Shown piece by piece: positions 56,671 through 64,000 of a stretch of DNA of 64,000 nt. Under the pieces are notes generated by a model. The model did no database searches. It was given only the letters and a program-made list of their open reading frames with translations, and was not told the DNA's origin. Numbering within the stretch: position 1 is the stretch's first letter; the number at the start of each line of letters is the position of its first letter. A program made the position numbers and the translations under genes. This DNA comes from Micromonospora vinacea (lineage in GTDB: Bacteria > Actinomycetota > Actinomycetes > Mycobacteriales > Micromonosporaceae), in NCBI RefSeq assembly GCF_015751785.1, contig NZ_JADOTY010000001.1, positions 4,712,001 to 4,776,000 of the forward strand. The letters are read 5' to 3'.

Positions 56671-57891
56671 GTGATCGAGTTGAGTAGAGGTCGACGGTTG
56701 GCGGCGCTGGCCGCCCTGGCACTGGGCGGCGTCGCGGTCGGCCTGACCGAGTTCGTGGCGATGGGCCTGCTGCCCGACATCGCTCGTGGTCTGCTCCCGC
56801 ACGAGTACGCGCAGTCATCGTCGGACGCCGTCGCCCGGGCGGGCTGGATGATCACCGCGTACGCGCTCGGCGTGGTCGTCGGCGCGCCGCTGATCGCCGC
56901 GTTGAGCGCGCGCCTGCCCCGCAAGAAGCTCGTCCTCGGGTTGCTCGTGCTGTTCGCCGTCGGCACTGTCGCATCCGCGATCGCCCCCACCTTCGATCTG
57001 GTGCTGGTGGCCCGGTTCGCGGCGGCGCTGCCGCACGGCGCGTACTTCGGTGCGGCCGGTCTGCTCGCGGCGACCCTGATGGGTCCCGGTAACGAGGCCC
57101 GTGGTTTCGCCACTGTGTTGGGCGGCCTGACAGTGAGCAACCTGGTCGGCGTACCCCTCATCACGCGGCTCGGGCAGGCCGCCGACTGGCGGGTCGCGTA
57201 CCTGGTCATCGCCGGCTTCTTCGTGCTCACCCTGCTGGCGGTGCTGGCCGTCGTGCCGGAGGTCGCCGCGGCGGTCGACGGCTCGCCAGCCACCGAGTTG
57301 CGGGCGCTGCGGACCTCGCAGGTCTGGCTGGTCGCCGCCACCGGCGCGGTCGGTTTCGCCGGCTTCTTCGCGGTGAACACCTACATCGCTCCGGTCACCA
57401 CCGACGTCACCGGTCTCTCCGCCGCGACCGTGCCGTGGGCGTTGGTCGCTGTGGGTCTCGGAATGACAGTCGGTAACGCCCTGGGTGGCTGGCTGGCGGA
57501 CCGTGACCTCCAGCGGAGCATGGTCATCGGCTTCGTGGCGATGATCGTGAGCATCGCCGTGTTCAGCCTCGTGGCGTCGTCCCGCGTCGGCCTGTTCGTG
57601 GGCGCGTTCCTGGTCGGTGCGACAAGCCTCTATCTCGGTCCGGTGCTCCAGGCGCGCCTGATCACCGTCGCCCCGGGAGCGCAGCTGATGGGCGCGGCGC
57701 TCAACCAGTCGGCCATGAACATCGCGAACAGCCTGGGCGCCGCGCTGGGCAGCGTCGCCATCGCCGCCGGCCTCGGTTACCTCGCGCCGGCCCGGGTGGG
57801 CGTCGTGCTGGCGATCGTCGGGTTGATCCTGGGACTGGTCAGCTTCGCCGTCGGTCGACGAACGCGCGAACGGGTCCCGGCCACCGTCTGA
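56671..57891 (+). CDS. MFS transporter, DHA1/AraJ-like
   Basis: A 406-residue major facilitator with 12 predicted helices. It begins LAALALGGVAVGLTEFVAMGLLPDIA, typical of AraJ/YdhP-like sugar-efflux or drug:H+ antiporters. It has the loop motif LSARLPRKKLVLGLL between helices 2 and 3 and the second-half repeat ALGGWLADRDLQRSMV. The start is GTG 56671; no ribosome-binding site is present, and the transcript may be leaderless. It is divergent from and probably controlled by the ROK regulator. Its last codons are repeated in a tandem array after the gene. Confidence 0.92.
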   Translation: MIELSRGRRLAALAALALGGVAVGLTEFVAMGLLPDIARGLLPHEYAQSSSDAVARAGWMITAYALGVVVGAPLIAALSARLPRKKLVLGLLVLFAVGTVASAIAPTFDLVLVARFAAALPHGAYFGAAGLLAATLMGPGNEARGFATVLGGLTVSNLVGVPLITRLGQAADWRVAYLVIAGFFVLTLLAVLAVVPEVAAAVDGSPATELRALRTSQVWLVAATGAVGFAGFFAVNTYIAPVTTDVTGLSAATVPWALVAVGLGMTVGNALGGWLADRDLQRSMVIGFVAMIVSIAVFSLVASSRVGLFVGAFLVGATSLYLGPVLQARLITVAPGAQLMGAALNQSAMNIANSLGAALGSVAIAAGLGYLAPARVGVVLAIVGLILGLVSFAVGRRTRERVPATV

Positions 57892-57955
57892 CGACTGTGC
57901 GGGCGGTCCCGGCCACGGTCTGACGAGCGCGCGAGCGGTCCCGGCCACCGTCTCG
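57860..57955 (+). repeat. 32-bp tandem repeat, three units, at the MFS gene end
   Basis: Three units of exactly 32 bp (57860-57891, 57892-57923, 57924-57955), each containing GGTCCCGGCCACSGTCT. The first unit encodes the transporter C-terminus and its stop TGA, and the second repeats the TGA at the same place. The units differ at several positions, so the array is not very recent. Confidence 0.85.
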
Positions 57956-57985
57956 ACCCCGGGCCGGGCCGCCCGCGAGACGCGG

Positions 57986-59314
57986 TCAGAAGTCGTCGAC
58001 GCTGACCGTCACCCGGTCGGTGCTCGATCTCCAGTTCGGCACGTTGATCACCTCGTAGCCGCCTCCGCGTTGGCCCACGGTGATCCGGACCAGGCCGAGG
58101 TGTGCCGGTGTCGCCGGGATGAAGACGTCCATGCCGGTGATGAAGGTCTGGCTGAAGAACTCCGGCAACGGGCTCGTCAGGTCCGTGACGCCATCGCTGC
58201 CGTCGTCGAAGGCGAAGATGCCGATCGTCCTCTTGGCGCGCGGTGTGTTCGCCGCGTTCAGGACATCCCTGCCGTTGATCGAGAGGTGGTCGCCGGCGTC
58301 ACCCTGGTCGCCCCACCACTCCTTCTGGCGTTGGATCGTGAGCGCCGTGTGCCGGTCGCTGGTGTCGACCAGGGCGCTGAGGCCCTCGCCCGGCTCGCTG
58401 GTCGCCAGGCGCAGGAACGAATCAGAGCGGAGGAACGGCTGGACGTAGAAGTGGTGCGTCGCGGCGCCGGGGCGCACGAGGGCGAACTCGTAGCGGGCCG
58501 TGGCGAGCACCGGGAGAGGGCCGAACGAGCCGTCGCCACCCAGCGACAACCGATGCGTGGGCCGGTGTGACAGCCGGCCGCCGGTGAGTGGGTTGACCAT
58601 GTAGACCTCGAGGGTCGCACCGGTGACACCGACGTTGCTCGGGAAGAGCACGGCGCGGCCCGAGACCCGGGCGGTGCCGAAGAGTTGCGGCACGATCCGC
58701 GTCGTGTGGGGAGCGCGGCCCCGGAGGAAGCCGAAGATCTCGCCGAACGACTCGGCCGACGACACGGTCTGGGTGTGCGACTGGTCCGGTAGGTGCACGT
58801 TCGTCGCGCCGACGACGGTGCGGGCCCTGTCGCCCTCGCCCCAGATCGCGAGCGTGGGAACACCACCGGGCGGGGAGGTCGCGGTGCGTCCGTCCAGGTT
58901 GACGTAGTGCGCGACCCGGGCGGCACGCTCCGGAGAACTGTTGAGGTAGCCCTGCGTGACGAAGGTGCCCAGCGAGTGCGCGAGCAGGTCCACCCGGTCC
59001 GCGCCGGTGGCCGCCAGCAGGCGGGAGATCCGTGCGTCGAGCCCCGCGAACACCTGGGGCAGGATCGCCGCGATGTTCGGGGAGTCGTACTCGTGAGCTT
59101 CGATGATGTCGATCGGGTACCCGTTGCTGGCGAGTCGTTTGGCCTGGGACTCGAACTGCGCCGCCGATCCGGCGCTGCCATGCACGAAGATCACTGGACG
59201 GTACGTCGGTGGGGCGACGGCTTCGGCGGCGCGCGGGACGGCGACGGCGGACAGGCTGGCCGCGAGGGCGACCCCGGCCAGCACGGAGAGCAGTCTCCGG
59301 CGAGATGTGTGCAT
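57986..59314 (-). CDS. Secreted alpha/beta hydrolase (lipase/esterase)
   Basis: A 442-residue secreted hydrolase. The signal MHTSRRRLLSVLAGVALAAS has a twin Arg and ends near EAVAPP. The alpha/beta fold covers about residues 38-210: the oxyanion loop PVIFVHGSAGSAAQF, the nucleophile Ser in LLAHSLGTFVTQGYL and the acidic residue near LAIWGEGDRAR. The C-terminal 230 residues form beta-sandwich-like domains (TGATLEVYMVNPLTGGRLSH and VFIPATPAHLGLVRITVG) as in some actinobacterial secreted lipases. GGAGGA precedes the ATG at 59314. An operator-like dyad lies 28 bp upstream. Confidence 0.88.
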   Translation of the reverse strand: MHTSRRRLLSVLAGVALAASLSAVAVPRAAEAVAPPTYRPVIFVHGSAGSAAQFESQAKRLASNGYPIDIIEAHEYDSPNIAAILPQVFAGLDARISRLLAATGADRVDLLAHSLGTFVTQGYLNSSPERAARVAHYVNLDGRTATSPPGGVPTLAIWGEGDRARTVVGATNVHLPDQSHTQTVSSAESFGEIFGFLRGRAPHTTRIVPQLFGTARVSGRAVLFPSNVGVTGATLEVYMVNPLTGGRLSHRPTHRLSLGGDGSFGPLPVLATARYEFALVRPGAATHHFYVQPFLRSDSFLRLATSEPGEGLSALVDTSDRHTALTIQRQKEWWGDQGDAGDHLSINGRDVLNAANTPRAKRTIGIFAFDDGSDGVTDLTSPLPEFFSQTFITGMDVFIPATPAHLGLVRITVGQRGGGYEVINVPNWRSSTDRVTVSVDDF

Positions 59315-59341
59315 CGATCCTCCACCTGGACGACGAAGTAT

Positions 59342-59358
59342 TTGCACTACTAGCGCAA
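59342..59358. promoter_or_regulatory. Operator-like palindrome before the secreted lipase gene
   Basis: TTGCACTACTAGCGCAA is a 17-bp dyad (TTGC-n-CTA-n-TAG-n-GCAA), 28 nt upstream of the lipase ATG and AT-rich relative to the surroundings. The form is usual for TetR-family operators; no candidate regulator gene is adjacent. Confidence 0.6.
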
Positions 59359-59399
59359 GTATCGTGTCAGGGTGCGGCGCGATGGTCCACACCTTCCGG

Positions 59400-60785
59400 T
59401 CAGCTGACCTTCGTGGCGAGCAGGTCGCCGACGGCGGCGCGGACCGGGTCCGGGTTCGACCAGCTCCAGTTGGGATGCGCGCGGTTGGTGAGCAGTGCCA
59501 GGACGAGTTTGCGGTCCGGCGCGACCAGCAGCGAGGGGCCGGCGAACCCGGTGTGGCCGAAGGTCCGGGCCGAGGCGAGCCTCCCCATGAACCAGCTCTG
59601 GTTGAGGACGACCCCGAGGCCGTGCGCCGAGGTCCGGTTGGGTCGCTCGGGGTCGATGGCGGGTTTGCCGGCGTTGTGGTTGCTGAGCATCCGCCGCACG
59701 GTCGCCGCGGCCAGGATCCGCTTGCCCTGGTAGGTGCCCTCGTCGAGGAGCAGCTGACCGATGGCCGCGAGATCGGCCGCGGAGGCGAAGATGCCGGCGT
59801 GGCCAGCGATGCCGCCGAGGTGGTTGGCGACGTCGTCGTGGACGGTGCCCCGCAGCAGGCCCCGGGACGAGCGGGCGTCGGTGGCGACCAGTCGGTTGGC
59901 CTTCGAGGTGGTGGACATCCAGCTGCTGGCGTTGAAGCCGGTGTCGCGCAGGCCGAGCGGGCTGGTGAGGTTGGTCCGGAGTGCCTGGTCCAGCCGCTGG
60001 CCGGTGACCTTCTCAACGATCTTGCCGGCGACCATGAGCCCGACGCTGGAATAGCGGAACGTGGTGCCCGGCACCGCGCCGGAGACCAGCGGCGTGGTGA
60101 GCACGGCGTTCCACCGGGCCGCGTTGTCGGGCAGGCCGGTGACCTTGGCGCCGACGGGGAGGCCGCTGGTGTGGGTGAGCAGCATCTCGACAGTGATCTG
60201 CTCCTTGCCCGCGCCGGTGAAGGCGGGCAGGTAGTCACGCACCGGAGCGCCGAGGTCGACCTGCCCCTTGTCGACCTGCTGCAACAGCAGGATGGCCGTG
60301 TAGACCTTGGTGACCGAGGCGAGGTCGAAGATGGAGTCCGGGCGCATCGCTACGCGCTGGCTCGCCGTCAACAACTTCGGGCCCGCGCCGTAGCGCAGCG
60401 CCTCGCCGACTGCGGTGTGCACAGTCGTCTGGCCGTCCACCAGGACGAGGGCGACCGCACCGGGGAAACCCTTGTGCTGAAACGTCTGCGGTGTGGCTGG
60501 CAGGTGTCGCCGGAGCAGGGCGGTCACGTCCTGCGCGTAGGGAGCCTGGCCCGCTGGTGGGGTGCCGCCGCTCGGGGGGACCGGCGCGCCCGGTACGGCG
60601 GACGGTGACCTGAGGTCTCCCGCCGAACCGAACCCGACCCGGTTCCCGGCGGCGTCCGTCCCGGTCACCGCGTCGCCGGGACCGGCCGAACCGGGGCCCG
60701 ACGCGCCGTTGTCGCCGCAGCCGGTGAGGGCGGAGGTCGCGGCGGCCAGGCCGGCCCCGAGCAGAGTACGACGCGCAACGGGCAT
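59400..60785 (-). CDS. Serine hydrolase, beta-lactamase/PBP-like, exported
   Basis: A 461-residue class C beta-lactamase-fold protein (Pfam Beta-lactamase). The signal ARRTLLGAGLAAATSALTGC has a twin Arg and lipobox LTGC. A Gly/Ala/Pro-rich linker (about residues 25-80) leads to the catalytic domain: Ser-x-x-Lys in FDLASVTKVYTAI, Tyr-Ser-Ser in FRYSSVGLMVAGK (instead of the more usual YSN) and the HTG box in FGHTGFAGPSLLV. It probably acts as esterase, D-aminopeptidase or peptidoglycan-related hydrolase; true beta-lactamase activity is not implied. The ATG at 60785 is chosen at the start of the signal. Confidence 0.9.
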   Translation of the reverse strand: MPVARRTLLGAGLAAATSALTGCGDNGASGPGSAGPGDAVTGTDAAGNRVGFGSAGDLRSPSAVPGAPVPPSGGTPPAGQAPYAQDVTALLRRHLPATPQTFQHKGFPGAVALVLVDGQTTVHTAVGEALRYGAGPKLLTASQRVAMRPDSIFDLASVTKVYTAILLLQQVDKGQVDLGAPVRDYLPAFTGAGKEQITVEMLLTHTSGLPVGAKVTGLPDNAARWNAVLTTPLVSGAVPGTTFRYSSVGLMVAGKIVEKVTGQRLDQALRTNLTSPLGLRDTGFNASSWMSTTSKANRLVATDARSSRGLLRGTVHDDVANHLGGIAGHAGIFASAADLAAIGQLLLDEGTYQGKRILAAATVRRMLSNHNAGKPAIDPERPNRTSAHGLGVVLNQSWFMGRLASARTFGHTGFAGPSLLVAPDRKLVLALLTNRAHPNWSWSNPDPVRAAVGDLLATKVS

Positions 60786-61022
60786 GCCGGAGATCGTGAC
60801 AGTAGGCTCTCGGGCGCGCCACCTCACCCGTCCGAACGTCGAACCTCTCCAGCCCATCAGTCAACAGACGGTCATCTGGCAGACACAGCCGGTTGCCGTT
60901 CGGGCGGTTGTGCGACGATCGGCGGGCATTACGTCGAACGACCCGTCCACCGGTCTGCCCGCGAACGGTCGCGGACAGTAACCGTGGAGGGCACAAACCT
61001 CGTTACCCCCTTGGAGAGCACG

Positions 61023-62399
61023 ATGTCCCTCTCCCCATCCCGGGTCTTCGCAGAGCTGAACGCGGCTCGACCCCCTGACCAGCCGTCCCCGACGATCGGA
61101 ACGGCCGTCGTGGTCGGCGGCAGCGTCGCCGGTCTGCTGGCCGCCCGGGTGCTGTCCGATTACGCCGACACCGTCGTCATCATCGACCGGGACGACCCGC
61201 AGGTGACCGGCGCGCGCCCCGGCGTACCCCAGGGAACCCAGCTGCACGCGCTGCTGCCCGGCGGCCTCTTCCAGTTGGAGCGGCTGTTCCCCGGATTCCG
61301 CGACGAGGCACTGGCGCGCGGCGCGATCGAGGCGCCGCCCACGGCCCGGCGCAACTACCTCGACGGGCGTCTGAAGGTCGTCGTCCCCGACGACGCCGAC
61401 AGTCTGGCGGGCAGTCGGCCGCTGCTGGAGGGCCTGATCCGTCAGCAGGTGCTGCGGCTGCCCAACGTCAAGACGATCACCGCCCGCGCCACCGGCCTCG
61501 TGTTCGACGGCACCGCGGTCAGCGGGGTCCGCTGTGAGGTCGGCGGGGTGCCCGGTGTCGAGCGGGCCGACCTCGTGGTGGACGCCATGGGGCGGTCCAG
61601 CAAACTGTCGGACTGGCTGGAGCAGGCCGACTGGGACCGGCCCGTCACCCGGCGGATGACAGTGCACCTCAACTACGCGACCGCCCTGTTCCGTCGCCCG
61701 GAGGTCACCCCGGCCTCGACGGTCGTGCTCGCACTGAACACCGCCAGGGCGGCGGTCGACGTGGCCGGGGCCGCGTTCTTCGCCATCGAGGACGGCCGGT
61801 GGATGGCCATGATGGCCGGTTACGGCAAGGACCGCCCGGGGCGCACCGCCGACGACTTCGTCCGGCGCCTGCGGGAGCAGTTCCCACCGGAGTTCGGCGA
61901 GGTCGCCGACCAGGAGATGATCGGTGACGTCCAGACCTACCACCACGCCGACAGCCGGCGACGGGACTTCCACGCGCTCAAGCGGTTACCGGCCGGCCTG
62001 ATCAGCGTCGGCGACGCCGTCGCGTCGTTCAACCCGGTGTACGGGCAGGGCATGACGGCGGCGGCCCTGCACGCGGCCTGCCTGTCGACGTACCTCCGGT
62101 CCGGTCCGGATCTGCGGGCGCCCGCGCGCCACTACCTCGCGCTCCAGAAGGTGGTGGTCGACGCCGCCTGGTCGCTGTCGACCTCGGCGGATCTGGCGTT
62201 GCCGCACGTCGACGGGCCCTACCCGCGCGGCTACCGGCTCTCCAGATGGGCCAGTGGGCAGATCATCGCGGCGACCGTCACGGATGTGACGACCGCGCGG
62301 CGGTTCAACGACGTGGTCTCCATGCGCGAGCACCCGAGCTCGCTGGCCCGACCCGGCGTGCTCCTGGGAGCCCTGCGCGCCAATCGGCGCGCACGCTGA
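61023..62399 (+). CDS. FAD-dependent monooxygenase/oxidoreductase
   Basis: A 458-residue flavoprotein of the PHBH/geranylgeranyl-reductase class. The dinucleotide-binding loop is AVVVGGSVAGLLAARVLSDY (about residues 24-43), with Ser in place of the second Gly of GxGxxG. The second FAD motif is GLISVGDAVASFNPVYGQGM (about 328-347), and GGVPGVERADLVVDAMGRSS carries the conserved DG-like strand. Similar proteins act as halogenase-like or hydroxylating enzymes. No biosynthetic cluster surrounds it, so the substrate is open. The ATG at 61023 has GGAGAG 5 nt upstream. Confidence 0.88.
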   Translation: MSLSPSRVFAELNAARPPDQPSPTIGTAVVVGGSVAGLLAARVLSDYADTVVIIDRDDPQVTGARPGVPQGTQLHALLPGGLFQLERLFPGFRDEALARGAIEAPPTARRNYLDGRLKVVVPDDADSLAGSRPLLEGLIRQQVLRLPNVKTITARATGLVFDGTAVSGVRCEVGGVPGVERADLVVDAMGRSSKLSDWLEQADWDRPVTRRMTVHLNYATALFRRPEVTPASTVVLALNTARAAVDVAGAAFFAIEDGRWMAMMAGYGKDRPGRTADDFVRRLREQFPPEFGEVADQEMIGDVQTYHHADSRRRDFHALKRLPAGLISVGDAVASFNPVYGQGMTAAALHAACLSTYLRSGPDLRAPARHYLALQKVVVDAAWSLSTSADLALPHVDGPYPRGYRLSRWASGQIIAATVTDVTTARRFNDVVSMREHPSSLARPGVLLGALRANRRAR

Positions 62400-62407
62400 G
62401 CGGCTGA

Positions 62408-62436
62408 CCCGGCGGCCTCGTCGCGAGGCCGCCGGG
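62408..62436. terminator. Bidirectional terminator
   Basis: A 13-bp perfect stem (62408-62420 with 62424-62436) with loop TCG between the converging FAD-enzyme and UPF0303 genes; it can fold in both transcripts. Confidence 0.85.
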
Positions 62437-62444
62437 ACCGCACA

Positions 62445-62921
62445 CTAGCGGGGCAGCTTGCGGAGGATGTCGACCACGAAGCGGTGGTCGTCCAGCTGCG
62501 GCAGCCCGGAGACGCCGACCCAGCCCACCACACCGGTGCCGCGCACGCGCAGGGGCACCGCGCCCCCGGCCGCCGCGTACCGCGAGGCCGGCAGCCCGAA
62601 CCGCTCGGCCAGCGTCACCTGCTTGTCCTGGCACAGCCGCGCCATGTAGAGCGAGGAGTGCTCGAAGCGCATCACCACCCGCCCCTTGCGGCGCAGCCAC
62701 GCGTCGTTGTCCGCCGTCGAGCCCGGCAGGCCACAGTGGAACAGCTGCCGTCCGGCCCGCCACACCCCCACCGAGACCGGCAGCTGCTGCTCGGTCGCCG
62801 CGGCGACGGCGCGCATCCCCAGCTCGTACGCGTCGGTCTCGGACAGGCCCGCGAGCTCCAGCTCGTCCTCCTCGCGCAGCAGCTCGTCGAGCGTCGGCCA
62901 CGATTCACGGTCAGCTGACAT
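62445..62921 (-). CDS. UPF0303/HbpS-like heme-degrading-domain protein
   Basis: A 158-residue UPF0303-family protein: LDELLREEDELELAGLSETD (N-terminal helix), AYELGMRAVAAATEQQLPVSV, and the C-terminal GLPASRYAAAGGAVPLRVRGTGVVGWVGVSGLPQLDDH, the Gly-rich GlcG/HbpS fold. Related HbpS proteins bind heme and sense redox in streptomycetes. AGGAG precedes the ATG at 62921. It lies 72 bp downstream of the partial SDR gene on the same strand, with a 23-bp tandem repeat between them, so an operon is likely. Confidence 0.88.
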   Translation of the reverse strand: MSADRESWPTLDELLREEDELELAGLSETDAYELGMRAVAAATEQQLPVSVGVWRAGRQLFHCGLPGSTADNDAWLRRKGRVVMRFEHSSLYMARLCQDKQVTLAERFGLPASRYAAAGGAVPLRVRGTGVVGWVGVSGLPQLDDHRFVVDILRKLPR

Positions 62922-62945
62922 GTTTCTTCTCCTCATGGTGCGGGT

Positions 62946-62991
62946 CGGTCATCCGCCTTGTGCGGGGGCGGTCATCCGCCTTGTGCGGGGC
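62946..62991 (-). repeat. 23-bp tandem duplication after the SDR gene
   Basis: Two units of exactly 23 bp (62946-62968 and 62969-62991), each starting CGGTCATCCGCCTTGTGCGG, lie 2 bp beyond the stop codon of the partial SDR gene on the minus strand and just before the UPF0303 ribosome-binding site. Confidence 0.85.
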
Positions 62992-62993
62992 GA

Positions 62994-64000
62994 TCACCAG
63001 GCGCAGGGCGCGTAGTCCTTCAGGAAACAGCCGTACAGGTCCTCGCCCTGCTCGCCGCGGACGATCGGGTCGTACACCCGGGCCGCGCCGTCGACCAGGT
63101 CCAGGGGGGCGTGGAAGCCCTCGTCGGCCAGCCGCATCTTCGTCGGGTGCGGACGCTCGTCGGTGATCCAGCCGGTGTCGACGCTGGTCATCAGGATGCC
63201 GTCGGTCAACATCTCCTCGGCGCTGGTGCGCGTCAGCATGTTCAGCGCAGCCTTGGCCATGTTGGTGTGCGGGTGCCCCGGCCCCTTGTAACCGCGGCCG
63301 AACTGGCCCTCCATCGCCGACACGTTCACCACGTACTTGCGGCGGGCCGACGCGGCGGCCATCACCGGGCGCAATCGGCTGACCAGCACGAACGGCGCGG
63401 TGACGTTGCACAGCTGCACTTCGAGCAGCTCGACCGGGTCCACCTCCTGGACCCGCTGCACCCAGCTGTTGACCGAGTCGAGGTCGGGCACGAGCCCGCC
63501 GGCGTCGATGGCCGTGGACGCCGCGATCCGTTCCGGCGACGCCGAGCCGCTGGTGAGTGCCAGCGCGGTGAGCGCGTGCGGGGTGAGCGCCGTCGACTGT
63601 GGTCCGGCGGTCAGGCTGCCCACCGGGCCACCCTGCCCGTCCGGCTTGGCGAACGTGATCAGCTCCGGTAGCGGGCCGTCCGGCAGGGCCGCGGCCTCCG
63701 CGGCGATGAGCTGCGCGTACGCCCCGGGGGATCGGCGGACGGTCTGCGCCGCGTTGTTGATCAGGATGTCGAGCGGGCCCTGGCTGCTGACGTCGTCGGC
63801 GAGGGCGATCACCTGGGCGGGGTCGCGCAGGTCGATTCCGACGATACGCAGCCGGTGCAGCCAGTCCGCGCTGTCGGGCATCGCGGCGAACCTGCGGACC
63901 GCGTCGTGCGGGAACCGCGTCGTCACGGTCGTGTGCGCGCCGTCGCGCAGCAGCCGCAGCGCGATGTACATGCCGATCTTGGCCCGGCCCCCGGTCAGCA
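62994..64000 (-). CDS. SDR-family oxidoreductase, large atypical type, partial
   Basis: At least 335 residues; the N-terminus lies beyond the window edge. The visible part begins LTGGRAKIGMYIALRLLRDG (cofactor loop with GGRAKIG), continues with IVGIDLRDPAQV and the NAA motif in LDILINNAAQTVRRSP, and has a long insertion (about residues 105-165, ALPDGPLPELITFAKPDG). The Ser-containing strand is KYVVNVSAMEGQFG. The usual Tyr-x3-Lys is replaced by T-N-M-A-K in HPHTNMAKAALNML, so the canonical catalytic Tyr is missing; a Tyr in GRGYKGPGHPH may substitute. It is probably co-transcribed with UPF0303. Confidence 0.88.
   Translation of the reverse strand, partial: LTGGRAKIGMYIALRLLRDGAHTTVTTRFPHDAVRRFAAMPDSADWLHRLRIVGIDLRDPAQVIALADDVSSQGPLDILINNAAQTVRRSPGAYAQLIAAEAAALPDGPLPELITFAKPDGQGGPVGSLTAGPQSTALTPHALTALALTSGSASPERIAASTAIDAGGLVPDLDSVNSWVQRVQEVDPVELLEVQLCNVTAPFVLVSRLRPVMAAASARRKYVVNVSAMEGQFGRGYKGPGHPHTNMAKAALNMLTRTSAEEMLTDGILMTSVDTGWITDERPHPTKMRLADEGFHAPLDLVDGAARVYDPIVRGEQGEDLYGCFLKDYAPCAW

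Noticed and set aside
59400..60785. Antibiotic-resistance beta-lactamase
   Set aside because: The fold matches, but SVTK, YSS and HTG motifs with a lipoprotein signal are typical of the broad serine-hydrolase family; resistance cannot be inferred.
61023..62399. Secondary-metabolite cluster around the FAD monooxygenase
   Set aside because: No PKS, NRPS, terpene or RiPP genes nearby; the enzyme stands alone.
1..64000. CRISPR array
   Set aside because: The tandem repeats found (24, 32 and 23 bp) have no unique spacers between units and lie at gene ends; no cas genes are present.
1..64000. Prophage, transposon or integrated plasmid
   Set aside because: No integrase, transposase, terminase or att-like repeats beside a tRNA were seen.

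Overview
The window is high-GC actinobacterial DNA, most likely from a Micromonospora-type actinomycete. That placement is inferred from very GC-rich third codon positions, many GTG starts, GTGA and ATGA stop/start overlaps, abundant secreted lipoproteins, a two-domain small laccase, and CBM2-bearing plant-polysaccharide hydrolases. I saw no phage genes, transposases, CRISPR arrays, tRNA or rRNA genes. The window is cut at both ends: an FGGY sugar kinase at the left and an SDR oxidoreductase at the right.

Left part (1-16.9 kb). A NarL-type two-component pair lies divergent from a block holding an AhpD-like protein, a small membrane protein and a membrane-anchored multicopper oxidase, followed by an OsmC protein and a DUF4232-type lipoprotein. 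A CBM2-GH62 arabinofuranosidase follows; a CebR-type operator fills the spacer of its promoter. Next come a GNAT protein, a RibD/DHFR-like reductase, a secreted SGNH hydrolase, a receptor Ser/Thr kinase, a GH11-CBM2 xylanase, and an ECF42 sigma factor coupled to its DGPF (YCII) partner with a recognisable ECF42 promoter.

Stress and sulfur part (17-23.3 kb). A furA-katG pair with a probably leaderless first gene is followed by a persulfide-detoxification unit. That unit has a CsoR-family repressor lacking the copper-ligand histidine (CstR-like), a persulfide dioxygenase/rhodanese, a rhodanese-DUF2892 protein and a TauE/SafE exporter. Matching 18-bp palindromic operators lie before the repressor and before the dioxygenase.

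Cell-surface glycan part (23.4-36.6 kb). Two GT4 glycosyltransferases, a Wzy/WaaL-type polymerase or ligase, a Wzz-like protein, a Wzx-like flippase, a secreted glycosidase and five different sulfotransferases form one cluster. It looks like a Wzx/Wzy-type pathway for a sulfated exopolysaccharide or sulfated glycan. This is the most interesting system in the window.

Right part (36.6-64 kb). A TetR/SDR divergent pair shares three spaced operators. A polar amino acid ABC transporter follows. Next is a secreted copper/sugar-oxidation cassette: a Tat small laccase; a 1314-residue ThuA/discoidin/sorbosone-dehydrogenase/PKD/DUF1080 protein; a cupredoxin with Ig-like repeats; and a repetitive secreted protein. 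Two of these proteins share an unnamed domain of about 80 residues. The remainder comprises lipoproteins, a DUF1996 protein, an L,D-transpeptidase, MerR and ROK regulators, an MFS transporter, a secreted alpha/beta hydrolase, a beta-lactamase-like serine hydrolase, an FAD monooxygenase, a UPF0303 protein and the partial SDR. Short tandem duplications sit at the 3' ends of three unrelated genes.
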